DNA of 19,045 nt from JAPLKX01 sp035530195 (GTDB lineage: Bacteria > Hydrogenedentota > Hydrogenedentia > Hydrogenedentales > SLHB01), in the NCBI GenBank assembly GCA_035530195.1, contig DATKVG010000053.1:1-19045 (forward strand), read 5' to 3'. The position numbers and the translations under genes are program-made. Below the pieces are notes generated by a model. The model did not search any database. It was not told the DNA's origin and saw only the letters and a program-made list of their open reading frames with translations. Shown one piece after another: positions 8,201-16,700 of this stretch; position 1 is the first letter of the stretch, and each line of letters starts with the position of its first letter.

Positions 8201-8805
8201 GTCGCGCACACGGCCGCCATGATGCGCGCCTCACGGCGCGAGTCCGTTTTGATCTCGCCTAACTCGTCGCCAAGCAGGTCGGTGAGCCGCCTGCCGAGTT
8301 CGTCGCGGGCGCGCTGGACGCGCTTGGCGGCGGCGTCGGGCGTGATACCGAGCAGACCACCAATCTCGCGCGCCTTTTTGTGCATGAAATAATGAAGAAT
8401 GAGCACTTCACGTGCTTCCCCATCCAAAGAGTCGAGTTGTTCCCACAGCAGCCGGTGCAACTCTTCGCGCATCGGATCCGGGATGGCGGCGCGCGGGCCC
8501 GCCGAGCGCCTGGCAAAATCCGATTCGCGCCCCCGCTTGCGGATCAGGTCGACACTGACGTTGCGCGCCACGTTCACCAGCCACGGCCCCACCTGCGTGT
8601 GATGCGCGAGGCGGTCGAGTTGCTCGTAGAAGCGGGTGAACGTTTCCTGTGCGATGTCTTCGGCGTCGGCCGAATTGCGCAGGTAGGCGTACGCGATGCT
8701 GTGGACCACCCCCGCGTACCGGTTCACAAGCACCCGGAACAAGCCCTGGTTCCCCTGCAATACCTTCCGCACCACCGCCGAATCCGAGTACATGAAGGTC
8801 AACAT
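5251..8805 (-). CDS. Fusion protein A: ECF sigma factor with membrane segment and about nine carboxypeptidase-regulatory-like repeats
   Basis: A 1184-aa protein. Residues 1-176 are a complete ECF sigma factor: region 2 at about 21-90, with SADAEDIAQETFTRFY and VGPWLVNVARNVSVDLIRKR; region 4 at about 115-176, with the helix-turn-helix KKAREIGGLLGITPDAAAKRVQRARDELGRRL. An Ala-rich stretch (198-228) and a hydrophobic helix (about 230-249, AAALAAVAIIVFGGYLGY) follow, then an A/P/S-rich linker (255-315). From 318 to the end come repeated Ig-like units starting near 318, 428, 514, 606, 700, 788, 894, 987 and 1077, with cores such as GRVVDERGDAVAGASVY typical of CarboxypepD_reg. The last full unit contains FEPxxSPGAGGP. 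Start ATG 8803-8805 has GAGGAGG at 8811-8817. If the helix spans the membrane, the sigma part is cytoplasmic and the repeats are outside. No separate anti-sigma gene adjoins it. It parallels protein B throughout. Promoter targets are unknown. Confidence 0.85.
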   Translation of the reverse strand: MLTFMYSDSAVVRKVLQGNQGLFRVLVNRYAGVVHSIAYAYLRNSADAEDIAQETFTRFYEQLDRLAHHTQVGPWLVNVARNVSVDLIRKRGRESDFARRSAGPRAAIPDPMREELHRLLWEQLDSLDGEAREVLILHYFMHKKAREIGGLLGITPDAAAKRVQRARDELGRRLTDLLGDELGEIKTDSRREARIMAAVCATPVAWKASAAGATAAATAAGVATGAGAGKIAAALAAVAIIVFGGYLGYHRFSQPYSTQNVTAKTSVTEATAAAPKPDNADAAALPPSNSTPAPADSDESRPAPEDTAAVEDFPIATGTVRGTVTTEDGVPAAGATVRIDNTADLKFYENLVNAGYSVNPIQPMEYTSTTDSAGQYEIMGICIGTERQYFPSYSISSRKGSLYGQGYVYNLTHLEPEITCDIVLHADLSLGGKVIDLQGQPVAGALIMCFDEPRENRPNIGKGLTDESGGFLIEHLRAGTVFVSAIPRGYLPQEFVPVTAGTLDNVFRVNPVNVISGRVVNQDTGEPVPKAIVMGEKDAANWQERYIQGRTDEAGKFAMGACYPGTYMLNVHCAQDSPRLGLVDPLSVTVAGGPISGLELRVSAGAKVYGTVIDDETGAPMPGQGSLSVFQGSNPPRVQARTMVKLDGTYELEGLIPGTFDIKVVTFLAFRGGTVRDGGAITLAPGETMKQHDIHLAPRPLFTGRVVDERGDAVAGASVYAANEAGTLLMGDAVSDTSGNFKLAVRQENVTDILYVQAKSGNGYSEPAGPYNSRDGHTDILLRLETSGRLEGELVDRQGQPVDEAIIAAIPETTGSLFLYPSRDRRSDGANDVSAIRTRAEADGTFVYDSLRPGAYTLEVYLFSSPAGLPLARSTVTIQGGRTTRARLEVNVEGFGSIVGRVTAGGKPAPDTYVYIDPGSEEWSAQHIELTDSEGQYLAQHVLPGPVKITVHLMMNSGVRTGKTQTAEVVSGEVATVDFNFAAGDASVEGYVLYNGAPPGRGQVYFEPADSPGAGGPRVDIDETGWYKAENLAPGLYNAQAKLGEGGWALISPALSVQVELLAGQTVRADIEIVGGEIAGTVAGLKADQRAIVALFPGNTQLSAWTVAAFELIGSQMLADTSVWQDGPFLFKGVPQGDYVVGAAALPVGVAPNPIALIKAPIVTEVVHVEPGAVSEVALVFQEE

Positions 8806-8826
8806 AACCGCCTCCTCGTTTATATA

Positions 8827-8855
8827 TTAATCGATTTGGCAGCAAAAAATGGACA
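8827..8855 (-). promoter_or_regulatory. ECF-type promoter-like element of fusion gene A
   Basis: On the - strand, TGTCCATTTTTTGC (8842-8855) begins 50 bases before the ATG and is followed, 16 nt after TGTCCA, by CGATTAA (8827-8833) and an AT-rich stretch. The same arrangement precedes fusion gene B at almost the same distance, while the sequence around it is different. The spacing suits a -35/-10 pair read by an ECF sigma factor, possibly the encoded protein itself. The other bases of 8806-8944 show no gene or clear terminator. Confidence 0.5.
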
Positions 8856-8944
8856 GGAAGTTTCATAACCGCAGTAATACACAAGAGAATGACCGCAGCA
8901 GGCCGCCCCCCTTGCGTGCGTCCCCGTGTTTGCGAATATGTGTA

Positions 8945-11200
8945 CTAAGGTACCCGAATCCTGTATGCGGTCCCGTCTTCGCCCGCCGTCAGCAAGCTCA
9001 GCTCGTCCGGCGCGTAGGCAACCGTATGAACCACGCCGAAGTGCTCGTAGATGGTGCCTAGAGGGTTACCGGATTCGATTTCCCAAGCTCGGATCATCGA
9101 AACGTTCGCCGTAACGACGGCTTTTTCATCAGGCGAGAACACCGCCGAGAAGACGGGAAACGTCGTCGGGATGGTGGCTTCAACGCCGGCCGTAGCCACA
9201 TCCCAGAGGATGATACTCGCGTCGTAGCTGCCCGTGAGCAGCAGCGTATCGTCGTCCGAGAACGCGACGCAGTTGACGTCGTCGGTGTGCGCGGCAAATG
9301 TCCTTATCCACGCGCCGCCGCCCGACTCCCACAGCACGGCGGTATGATCGGCGCTGGCCGTGGCGATGAGCGTGCCGTCATGCGAATACGCGACGTCCAG
9401 CACGTCCGAGCCGTGGCCCCCCAACGTCGCCAGCCTCACGCCCGTCCCCGCATGCCAGATCTTTGCGGTCGAGTCGTCACTGGCCGTCGCGACGTTGGCG
9501 CCGTCGGGGCTGAACGCCACACCGCGCACCGCGTCACCGTGCTCAACAAAACTCGTCAAGACAGCCCCCGTCGCCGTGTCCCACAGTCGGGCGGTGCCGT
9601 CGTCGCTGCCCGTGAGGATCTCCGTACCGTCCGGCGAGAATGCAACATCCCGGACGTCCTGGCTGTGGCCGACGTATGCGCGGATGTACTCGCCGGTATC
9701 GGCGTTGTATAGCCTGGCCCGGCCGTCGGCGCCCGCGGTCAGGACGCACGACCCGTCCGGGCTGAATACGGCCGCTTCGAGCGCGGGTGTATATCCGAAG
9801 CAGTTCAAGACCTGGCTTCCCGTTGCGGTGCTCCATCGGATGATTTTCCCGTCGGTGCCGCAGGTGAAAACGTCACTGCCGCCCGATGAAAATCCGACGC
9901 CCGTAACCGTGCGCTCATGTCCGGCAAACGTGTGGAGACCCAGGCCGGTTTCCGTGTCCCACACCCTGGCGGTCCAGTCGGATCCACCGGTCAGGACGCG
10001 GCTACCGTCCGGCGAGAACGCGACCGCCAGGATGGTGTTAGTGTGGCCAACGTAAGTCTCAACGCCGGCGCCGGTCTCGACGTCCCAATATCGCGCGTCC
10101 CCGTCGGCGCACCCCGTAAGGAGTCGTGTGCCGTCCGAAGAGAACACGAGTGTCGTAACCTCGTCGGGGTGAGGCAGGCTATCGATGAAGCCGCCCGCGG
10201 CATCCCAGAATCTTGCCGTGCCGTCCGCGCTTGCAGTGGCAACCATTGCACCGTCGGGGCGGTATGCAACATCGTATACGATTTCCGTGTGGCCGGTAAG
10301 CGTGGCGACGGTCGCGCCGCCACTCGCCAAAAGGATTTCAGGGTCGTGGTCTTGCCGTGTGACAAGGATGCGCGTGGCGTCCGGAGACAAAACGGCGCTG
10401 TACACGGCGGCGCCGAGCGGGATCGCGGTGATTTGGGCGCCGCTTTCGAGGTCCCACAAAATAACGCTGCCATCGTAGCTGCCGCTCAGGAATTGGTCGC
10501 CGGATTCCGCAAAATCCAGCGAGGAAATAAGGCTCGAATGGCCGTAAAACGTCCGGACGAGCGCGCCGGTGTCGGCATTCCATAGGCGCACCTTACCATC
10601 GTAGCCGCCTGTGAGAAGCGAGTGGCCATCCGGCGAGACGTCCATGCAAAGCAGAATGCCGTACCCGTATTGCATGAATGCGCCTTCGGGATCCCGGAAG
10701 ACGGCCGTGATGGCTGCATCGCCGTCCATAATGACCGCCTGCGGGTTGGCATCGCCGGTCATATCGCCGAGCCAGTGGTTGAAGTTCCACCCGCCCTGAC
10801 CGCTGGCCGTGATGTTGACGGTCGTGCCCTCGTCGTATGTTCCGCCGGACGGGTCGAGCGTGACGGTTCCGTTGCCCAAAGTTTCCACGTCGAGCGTGTA
10901 TTGGGGCACGGGGCTCTCGACGAACACGGCGGTAACAGCCCGGTTGGCATTCATGGTGACGGTGGCGGGGCTGGTGGCGCCGGTGAGGTGGCCTTCCCAG
11001 TGGTCGAACCTCCACGTAGCATCCGGTACGGCCGTGAGCGCTACCACGGCGCCCGCAGCATAGTCGGCAGACGCCGGAACCGCTGCGACTGATCCACCGC
11101 CCACGACGGCAATTGTGAGCGTGTACCGGTCTTCCTGTGGGCACGCGGTCAGAGTCAATGCCGCCAATACAGTCAGGACCTGCACGAACCAGTTCTTCAT
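8945..11200 (-). CDS. WD40-repeat lipoprotein A with two InlB-like B repeats
   Basis: A 751-aa predicted exported lipoprotein. The N-terminus MKNWFVQVLTVLAALTLTAC has a positive start, hydrophobic core and lipobox LTAC, with lipidated Cys20 followed by Pro. Two copies of a bacterial B-repeat follow at about 26-93 and 101-168, each with the WxFxHWxG core and ending AVF. From about 176 I count 14 WD40 blades, e.g. DVRDVAFSPDGTEILTGSDDGTARLWDTATG, enough for two seven-bladed propellers. Most blades keep SPDG, TGSxDGTARLWD and a closing GH. WD40 propellers are protein-binding scaffolds and have no catalytic residues here. The start is ATG 11198-11200, with AGGAG 10 nt upstream. It lies 33 bases after lipoprotein B, so the pair is almost surely one transcript, and 139 bases before fusion gene A. 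Its partner is unknown; the neighbouring sigma fusions are candidates by context only. Confidence 0.85.
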   Translation of the reverse strand: MKNWFVQVLTVLAALTLTACPQEDRYTLTIAVVGGGSVAAVPASADYAAGAVVALTAVPDATWRFDHWEGHLTGATSPATVTMNANRAVTAVFVESPVPQYTLDVETLGNGTVTLDPSGGTYDEGTTVNITASGQGGWNFNHWLGDMTGDANPQAVIMDGDAAITAVFRDPEGAFMQYGYGILLCMDVSPDGHSLLTGGYDGKVRLWNADTGALVRTFYGHSSLISSLDFAESGDQFLSGSYDGSVILWDLESGAQITAIPLGAAVYSAVLSPDATRILVTRQDHDPEILLASGGATVATLTGHTEIVYDVAYRPDGAMVATASADGTARFWDAAGGFIDSLPHPDEVTTLVFSSDGTRLLTGCADGDARYWDVETGAGVETYVGHTNTILAVAFSPDGSRVLTGGSDWTARVWDTETGLGLHTFAGHERTVTGVGFSSGGSDVFTCGTDGKIIRWSTATGSQVLNCFGYTPALEAAVFSPDGSCVLTAGADGRARLYNADTGEYIRAYVGHSQDVRDVAFSPDGTEILTGSDDGTARLWDTATGAVLTSFVEHGDAVRGVAFSPDGANVATASDDSTAKIWHAGTGVRLATLGGHGSDVLDVAYSHDGTLIATASADHTAVLWESGGGAWIRTFAAHTDDVNCVAFSDDDTLLLTGSYDASIILWDVATAGVEATIPTTFPVFSAVFSPDEKAVVTANVSMIRAWEIESGNPLGTIYEHFGVVHTVAYAPDELSLLTAGEDGTAYRIRVP

Positions 11201-11233
11201 CTTGAAGCATCTCCTGTTGCTTCACCGTAGGCG

Positions 11234-13516
11234 CTACTCCACTTGCCAGATGCGGGTGGACCCGTCATCGCCGCCAGTCAGTACGCTGAGTCCGTCCGGC
11301 GCATAATCGACCGTGAAGACTTGGCCGAAATGTAAGAAGCTGGCCAACAGGTCGAGACCGTCGGCATCCCAGAGGTGGCCCCCAATGGCGTTGGCCGTAA
11401 GGACCGAGGAAGCATCAAGATCGGGCGAAAAGGCCACGTCGTACACCATCAGGAACATGGTGGGCGGCAGCCCCCAGAGTTGGAGGCCCGTCGCGGTTTC
11501 AAAAACCTTCCACGCGCCCCCGTAGCTGCCCGCGAGAAGGCGTGTGCCCGTGGTGGAGAACTCGACGGCCCGCACGTCGTTGCCGAACGCCGGGAACGTC
11601 CGTATCCACCCGCCCGACGCGGCATTCCAGAGCATTGCGGTGTCGTCGTGGCTGCCGGTGGCGATAAACGCGCCATCATAGGAGTAGGCCACCGCCGTCA
11701 CCCATCCCGTGTGGCCCGTACACGTGACTCCTGCCGCGCCCGTCTCGACGTCCCAGGTGCGCGCGGTGTTATCTCTCAATCCGGCAAGCACGTGGGTCCC
11801 GTCCGGAGAGAAATCGACCGCGTGCACGGGCGTTCCGGCGTCGATAGATCGTTCGAGTTCGCCCGTGGCGACGTTCCAGATTCGGATCGTTTCATCGAAG
11901 CTGCCGGTGACGATCAGACTGGCGTCGGGTGAGAAGGCTACCGACTTGAGCGTATCCGTGTGGCCGTAAAACGATTGCAGCCGTTCGCCCGTCGCCGCTA
12001 CATAAACGTGCGCGGTATAATCGCCCGCGGTAACCACCTCGGAACCGTCGGTCGAGAATTCGGCGCAGTTCACGGTCCGAGTGTGGCCGTACAACGTCGT
12101 GATCTCCGTGCCCGTGGCCGCATCCCACTGCGTGATGGTTTCGCGGTCGGCCGTGAAAATCTCGTCGCCACCCGCGGCAAAACATACCGACGGAATCGCA
12201 AACTGATGGCCTGTAAGCGTGTAGATGTCTGCGTGTGTGATCGCGTCCCACAGGATGGCCGTGTGGTCCATGCTGCCGGAGATCGCCTTGGTTCCGTCCG
12301 GGGAAACGGCCACGGAAAGCACGCTGTCCGTATGGCCCGCCAAGACCGTCATGCCGCCGGTAAGCACGTTACAGATCCGGACGTTGCCGTCTTGGCATCC
12401 CGTGATCACGTGGTCGCCATCCGGCAGAAACGCGATGGCATAAACGTCCGCGGGATGGGAGAACTCGCGTAGTCGAACAGGAACTCCCACGAGGTATACG
12501 CGGGCGGTATCGTCGTAACTGGCGGAAGCGAGGCGCCCGCCGTCGTTCGAGTAGGCGACGGCCGCCACCCCGCCTGCATGCGACCCATACGCCTCGACGA
12601 GATCGCCGGTCAGCAGATTCACCTCGACCAACTCCCCGCCGTCACACCCGAAAAGGCCGTTCACGCCGAAAGGAGAAAATGCCGCCGACCGGACAATCGT
12701 CGCCATATCAACCCGCCGTCTGAAAACGAGTTTGGTCGGCGCCTTGCCGGCGGTACCGGGCGTATCCCAGAGTTCGGCCCCGCCCCCCAGACTACTCGTC
12801 AGAAACTGGGAACCATCCGGCGAGAAAGCTACCGCATTGACCGGCACCGGAATATATTCATAGATCGACTGTTCGACAACGCCCGTGTCCGTATCCCAGA
12901 CGCGGACTACGCCGTCCAGGCTGCCTGTCAGGACCAGTTCACCATCGGGCGACGCCGCCATGCGCATCAGTTGGCCGTAACCCAACTGCATCACGAGCCC
13001 CTCTTCGTTGCGAAACGCGGCCGTGACTTCGGTGTCGCCTGCGACGATGAGCGACGCGGGGTTGGCCGAGCCGGAAATCCCGCCGAACCAGTGGCTGAAC
13101 TCCCAGTTCTCGCCTGGAGTGGGCGTGAGCGTGACCGTAGTGCCGGCCGTATACGTGCCTCCGGGCGGATCAAGAGTGACGGCCCCCTTTCCGAAGGTGC
13201 TGATTTTGAGATCATAGGTGGGCACGTCCGTCGCGAATACGGCCGTGATGGACGTGTTGGCGTTGATGGCGAGCGTGAGCGGGTTGGCGCTGCCCGTAGC
13301 CGCGCCTTCCCAATGGTCAAAATGCCAGCCTGCAGCCGGATTAGGCGTCAGCGTCACGTTGGCGCCGGATTCATACACGCCCCCAGGCGGGTTCAACGCC
13401 ACGGTTCCGCTGCCCGTCAAGTAGACTGCAAGCGAATAGTGAGCGGGGCGAGTCGGGCAGCCCAGACAGCCGACAAACAGGAGCGCCATCGTGCAATTGC
13501 GGATAGTTCTCGTCAT
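11234..13516 (-). CDS. WD40-repeat lipoprotein B with two InlB-like B repeats
   Basis: A 760-aa paralogue of lipoprotein A with the same domain order. The N-terminus MTRTIRNCTMALLFVGCLGC is a signal peptide, with the likely lipidated residue Cys20 followed by Pro as in A. The -3 position is Cys17 rather than the usual Leu, and Cys17 (FVGC) is an alternative site. B repeats span about 27-94 and 101-168 (GWHFDHWEG, NWEFSHWFG). About 14 WD40 blades follow from 176, e.g. TLKSVAFSPDASLIVTGSFDETIRIWNVATGE. Several blades (third and seventh) are degenerate, with insertions or lost WD. The start is ATG 13514-13516, with GGGAGGG at 13524-13530. It heads the two-gene lipoprotein unit; its 5' flank lacks the TGTCCA element seen before the sigma fusions. 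It probably acts at the cell surface or periplasmic face as a binding scaffold. Confidence 0.84.
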   Translation of the reverse strand: MTRTIRNCTMALLFVGCLGCPTRPAHYSLAVYLTGSGTVALNPPGGVYESGANVTLTPNPAAGWHFDHWEGAATGSANPLTLAINANTSITAVFATDVPTYDLKISTFGKGAVTLDPPGGTYTAGTTVTLTPTPGENWEFSHWFGGISGSANPASLIVAGDTEVTAAFRNEEGLVMQLGYGQLMRMAASPDGELVLTGSLDGVVRVWDTDTGVVEQSIYEYIPVPVNAVAFSPDGSQFLTSSLGGGAELWDTPGTAGKAPTKLVFRRRVDMATIVRSAAFSPFGVNGLFGCDGGELVEVNLLTGDLVEAYGSHAGGVAAVAYSNDGGRLASASYDDTARVYLVGVPVRLREFSHPADVYAIAFLPDGDHVITGCQDGNVRICNVLTGGMTVLAGHTDSVLSVAVSPDGTKAISGSMDHTAILWDAITHADIYTLTGHQFAIPSVCFAAGGDEIFTADRETITQWDAATGTEITTLYGHTRTVNCAEFSTDGSEVVTAGDYTAHVYVAATGERLQSFYGHTDTLKSVAFSPDASLIVTGSFDETIRIWNVATGELERSIDAGTPVHAVDFSPDGTHVLAGLRDNTARTWDVETGAAGVTCTGHTGWVTAVAYSYDGAFIATGSHDDTAMLWNAASGGWIRTFPAFGNDVRAVEFSTTGTRLLAGSYGGAWKVFETATGLQLWGLPPTMFLMVYDVAFSPDLDASSVLTANAIGGHLWDADGLDLLASFLHFGQVFTVDYAPDGLSVLTGGDDGSTRIWQVE

Positions 13517-13596
13517 GAGAAAGCCCTCCCCTACTTTACGGCACGACTCCTAGATGATGGCCCAAAAACGCGAGAAAATCAACTCGAGAACACTGT

Positions 13597-13630
13597 GGGG
13601 ACGCTCCCCGGCAATTTATGGGGATGTCCC
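13597..13630. repeat. Short palindromic repeats (GGGGACGCTCCCC type)
   Basis: GGGGACGCTCCCC (13597-13609) is self-complementary around CGC, and GGGGATGTCCC (13620-13630) is a related palindrome 10 bases on. The 10-mer GACGCTCCCC recurs at 13647-13656 inside the neighbouring inverted repeat. The pattern is typical of REP-like dispersed palindromes. Confidence 0.45.
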
Positions 13631-13637
13631 ATCTTAG

Positions 13638-13725
13638 AAATCTGGAGACGCTCCCCCTATTCCCGGTGTCACGCTGCTCCAAAACTCAGGATGTGCAGGG
13701 AAATAAGGGAAGCGTCTCCGGATTT
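13638..13725. repeat. Large imperfect inverted repeat (REP-like or terminator)
   Basis: The left arm 13638-13664 (core CTGGAGACGCTCCCCCTATT) and the right arm 13698-13725 pair with 24 of 27 positions and a 1-nt bulge, around a 33-nt loop. It lies 24 bases past the stop of fusion gene B and about 120 bases before the lipoprotein operon start. It could end transcription of B or be a mobile REP-type element. No transposase is nearby. Together with the palindromes it fills most of the 233-base gap 13517-13749. Confidence 0.55.
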
Positions 13726-13749
13726 CGTGATTTCCAGATTCCAGACTTC

Positions 13750-16700
13750 TCAGCGGTTTTCGAAAACGAGGTCGACTTCGGCCGTCGAGCCCGGCACCAC
13801 CCTCACCACCGGGCTGACGGCGAGCCGGCCCTCGAGCATGGCTTGGGTGTCGAGGTTGCCTTCGGCGGGCAGGGTGACGGCGCCGACGAGGTAGTCGCCT
13901 TCCTGCATGCCGTTGATCGAGAACGGCCCATCCCGGTCGACGGTGGTGCTCCTGACCATCTTCTCGCCCAGCGCTTCGAGCGCCTCAACGCTCCATTCGG
14001 TCAGCACGGTGTCCGGCGGGAACACGCCGACCAAGGCTCTTTCGCCGGGTTTGAGGCCGGCGATCGTTCCGGCGAGTTGGCCGCCCACGAGCTCGAAGTC
14101 GATGCGGGCGGTCTGATCGGGCGTCACTTCGGCGTCGATCGCCTGCGAGATCTTGGTTTCGGGCCACGTGGTGTAGTCAGTCAGGGTTGCGACAACGCGG
14201 TATGCGCCTTCCGGCAGATCTACCCGCTTGTAGTACCCCTGCGCATCGGTTCTGGCGCTTGGCCCGCCGGCGCCGGGGCTTGCGATGGGCTCGAACACGA
14301 CCTCAACATTGACCGCCGGCTGGCCCTGGCAGAGGACGTAGCCTTCCGCCGCGGCATGGCCGGCGGCAATGTCGAAAACGATCCTCGTAACCTCGCCGGA
14401 GTTTATCTGCGCGACTTGTTTCTGTTTCAATCCCTTCTCTGATCCGTATGAAGTACCCAGCGTTACTTCGACCTCGCCGGGAAGGATGTTGCGCACGGCG
14501 TACTGCCCGCCCTCGTCGGTTTGAATGTAGTACGGGCACACCCACTTCTGCGACACCGGCTGAACCACAATGTTCTGCCCTGCAAACGGCTTTCCATCCA
14601 GTGTCACTGTCCCTTCCACGCCGCCGAAACCCGACATGTCCACCACCAGCCTCGCCCGGACAGTCATTCCGGTCTGGACGGTGGTTTCAGCGGTGGCGAC
14701 GGGCGAGCCCGGCAGGGATGAGAACGGGTAGACGTGCAATGTGTACCGGCCCGGCAGCAGTTTCGAGTAGGAGAAACTGCCGTCGGGTTTGACCATGGCG
14801 TTCACACTCCTGCCCTGGTTGACCTCGAGCGCGATGTGGCCGCTCGACCGATACAGGAAGACCTTATCCGTTTCCGCTGGGATGGCACACACGACGGCGT
14901 CGCCGATAGGCGCACCGGCCCGGTCCACCACCTCGCCTTCCAGACGACCGGCCGTCGATAGCCGAAGAACTATATCCTGGGCATCACTCTTGAACGCGTA
15001 AGGCCCGGCGGGCGGGCTGTAGGCGGTTTCGTGCATGGCCTGAAAATACAGTGTCGACGGCACTTCTTTCCGCGTTACAAATAATTTGAAGCAGCCGGCC
15101 GTGTCACTGACGGCATCGCCCACCTCAAACCGCTCGCCGGGGCACACGGCAAACACCGAAGCGCCCGCGACGGGATTGCCGGCCTCGTCGACGACGGTGC
15201 CTCCGAATGATCTCCGCCGCGGCAGATGGATATCATGCGTCAGGGGCGAATCGTCGGGGTTTATAGTCAACGTACCTTGGTAACGCGGGCGGTTTTGGCA
15301 GATCACGGAGATGTCCAGTTTTTCCCAAGGCAGGCCGATCAACTCATACGTACCATCCTCGAGCACTTTTTGGAAGCGGCTGCCGGCTCGGTTGCTGCCC
15401 GAGGCAATCACGGAGGCTTCGCCCTTCACGAGCCCGCCGGTTTCATCGTCGTACACATGACCACGGACGGTTGCACCCTCCGCCGCCTTAAGTTCCAGGC
15501 CCCGTATCGGCTCATTGCCGATTGTCACGGTAGACGGTTCGATCAACGTAACCGGCAGGACGGTCTTACGTTTGGGTGAAATGCCGAGCGCATAGACGCC
15601 CGGAAGGCAGCCCGTGACGGTGAAATTGCCGGCGCTGTCGGTTTTTCCGTTCAACCAAACTTGGTCGCGGCCTTGCGTATGTCCGCTGATATTGATGTTG
15701 GGGACAGGCTCGCCGGTGTCGCGGTTCACCACGCGGCCCGAAATGAAGTTGCCCGGGTCCAGCCGCACCACATTATTTGTGGTGCCTACCGCAAGAAAGC
15801 CCGTCGTGACCGGCAGGTGGCCCGGACCGCTGACGTATAGGCGGCAGGAGCCCGGCAGCAGGTGCTCCATTAAGAAAAGGCCGTCGTCGCCGGTCCAAAG
15901 GTACCTCGAGCGCCGGTCACCGGCTGGCGTCTGCTGTTCGCCGGTGGCCACGAACGCACTCTTTATCGGCTTGCCTTGCAAGTCGGTCACCACGCCGCCC
16001 AACGAGCCCGATGGCAGGAGTTTGAAGTCGCAGGTCATCTCACGCTGGAGATGCGTGAGTCGCAGATCGGGGACTTCGCCGTAGAGGCCGCCTTTTTCGC
16101 CAAACAACCGGTACCTCGGCATTTTTTCGTTTCCGGTGGCGATGTAGACGTCCCGGATCTCGTATTTGCCAGCCGCGTCCGTCATCGCGCTGTAGCTGAT
16201 GGGCTCGACCGGCTCCAAATCCTCGACGCCAGCAGCCGTCGACCGCTCGTACTGGTCGAGGTCCTCCTGGTTGTCCAGCGTCACACGGGCGCCGACCGCG
16301 GGCTGGCCGTCTTCAAATATGACGGTTCCGCGAATCACGGCATACACCGCGGGCACAGCCGATTCGCCGTCCATGGAAGCCGCGGCAGCTTCCGCTGATT
16401 CGGCCGCGTCTGAAGTCTGTGCCTGATTTGCCGGCGCCGTCTTGATAGCCTCCGGCGCGGCCTCGTTTTCCACCACCTCGAACGTGCTCGCCGCCGTGAT
16501 ATCCTGCGCCTCGTACGGTCGCGAATAAAGCTCATAACCCAGGTAACCGAGAATAGCCAGTGATGCTATCACCGCCACCGTTGCCGCCAGTTTTGCCGCG
16601 CCCGCGCCCGTTGCGACCCCCGCCGCCGTTACTGCCGCCGCGGCGCCGGAGGCGGAAGCTTTCCACGCGGCCGGCGTCGCCAGTACGGCAACCATGATCC

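Noticed and set aside
5251..8805. Sigma-repeat fusion as an assembly or frameshift artefact
   Set aside because: Protein B has the same junction, linker position and domain order in an independent gene, so the fusion is genuine.
12578..13894. 438-aa open frame on the + strand
   Set aside because: It runs antisense through lipoprotein B, the repeat gap and the end of gene B, and shows no domain.
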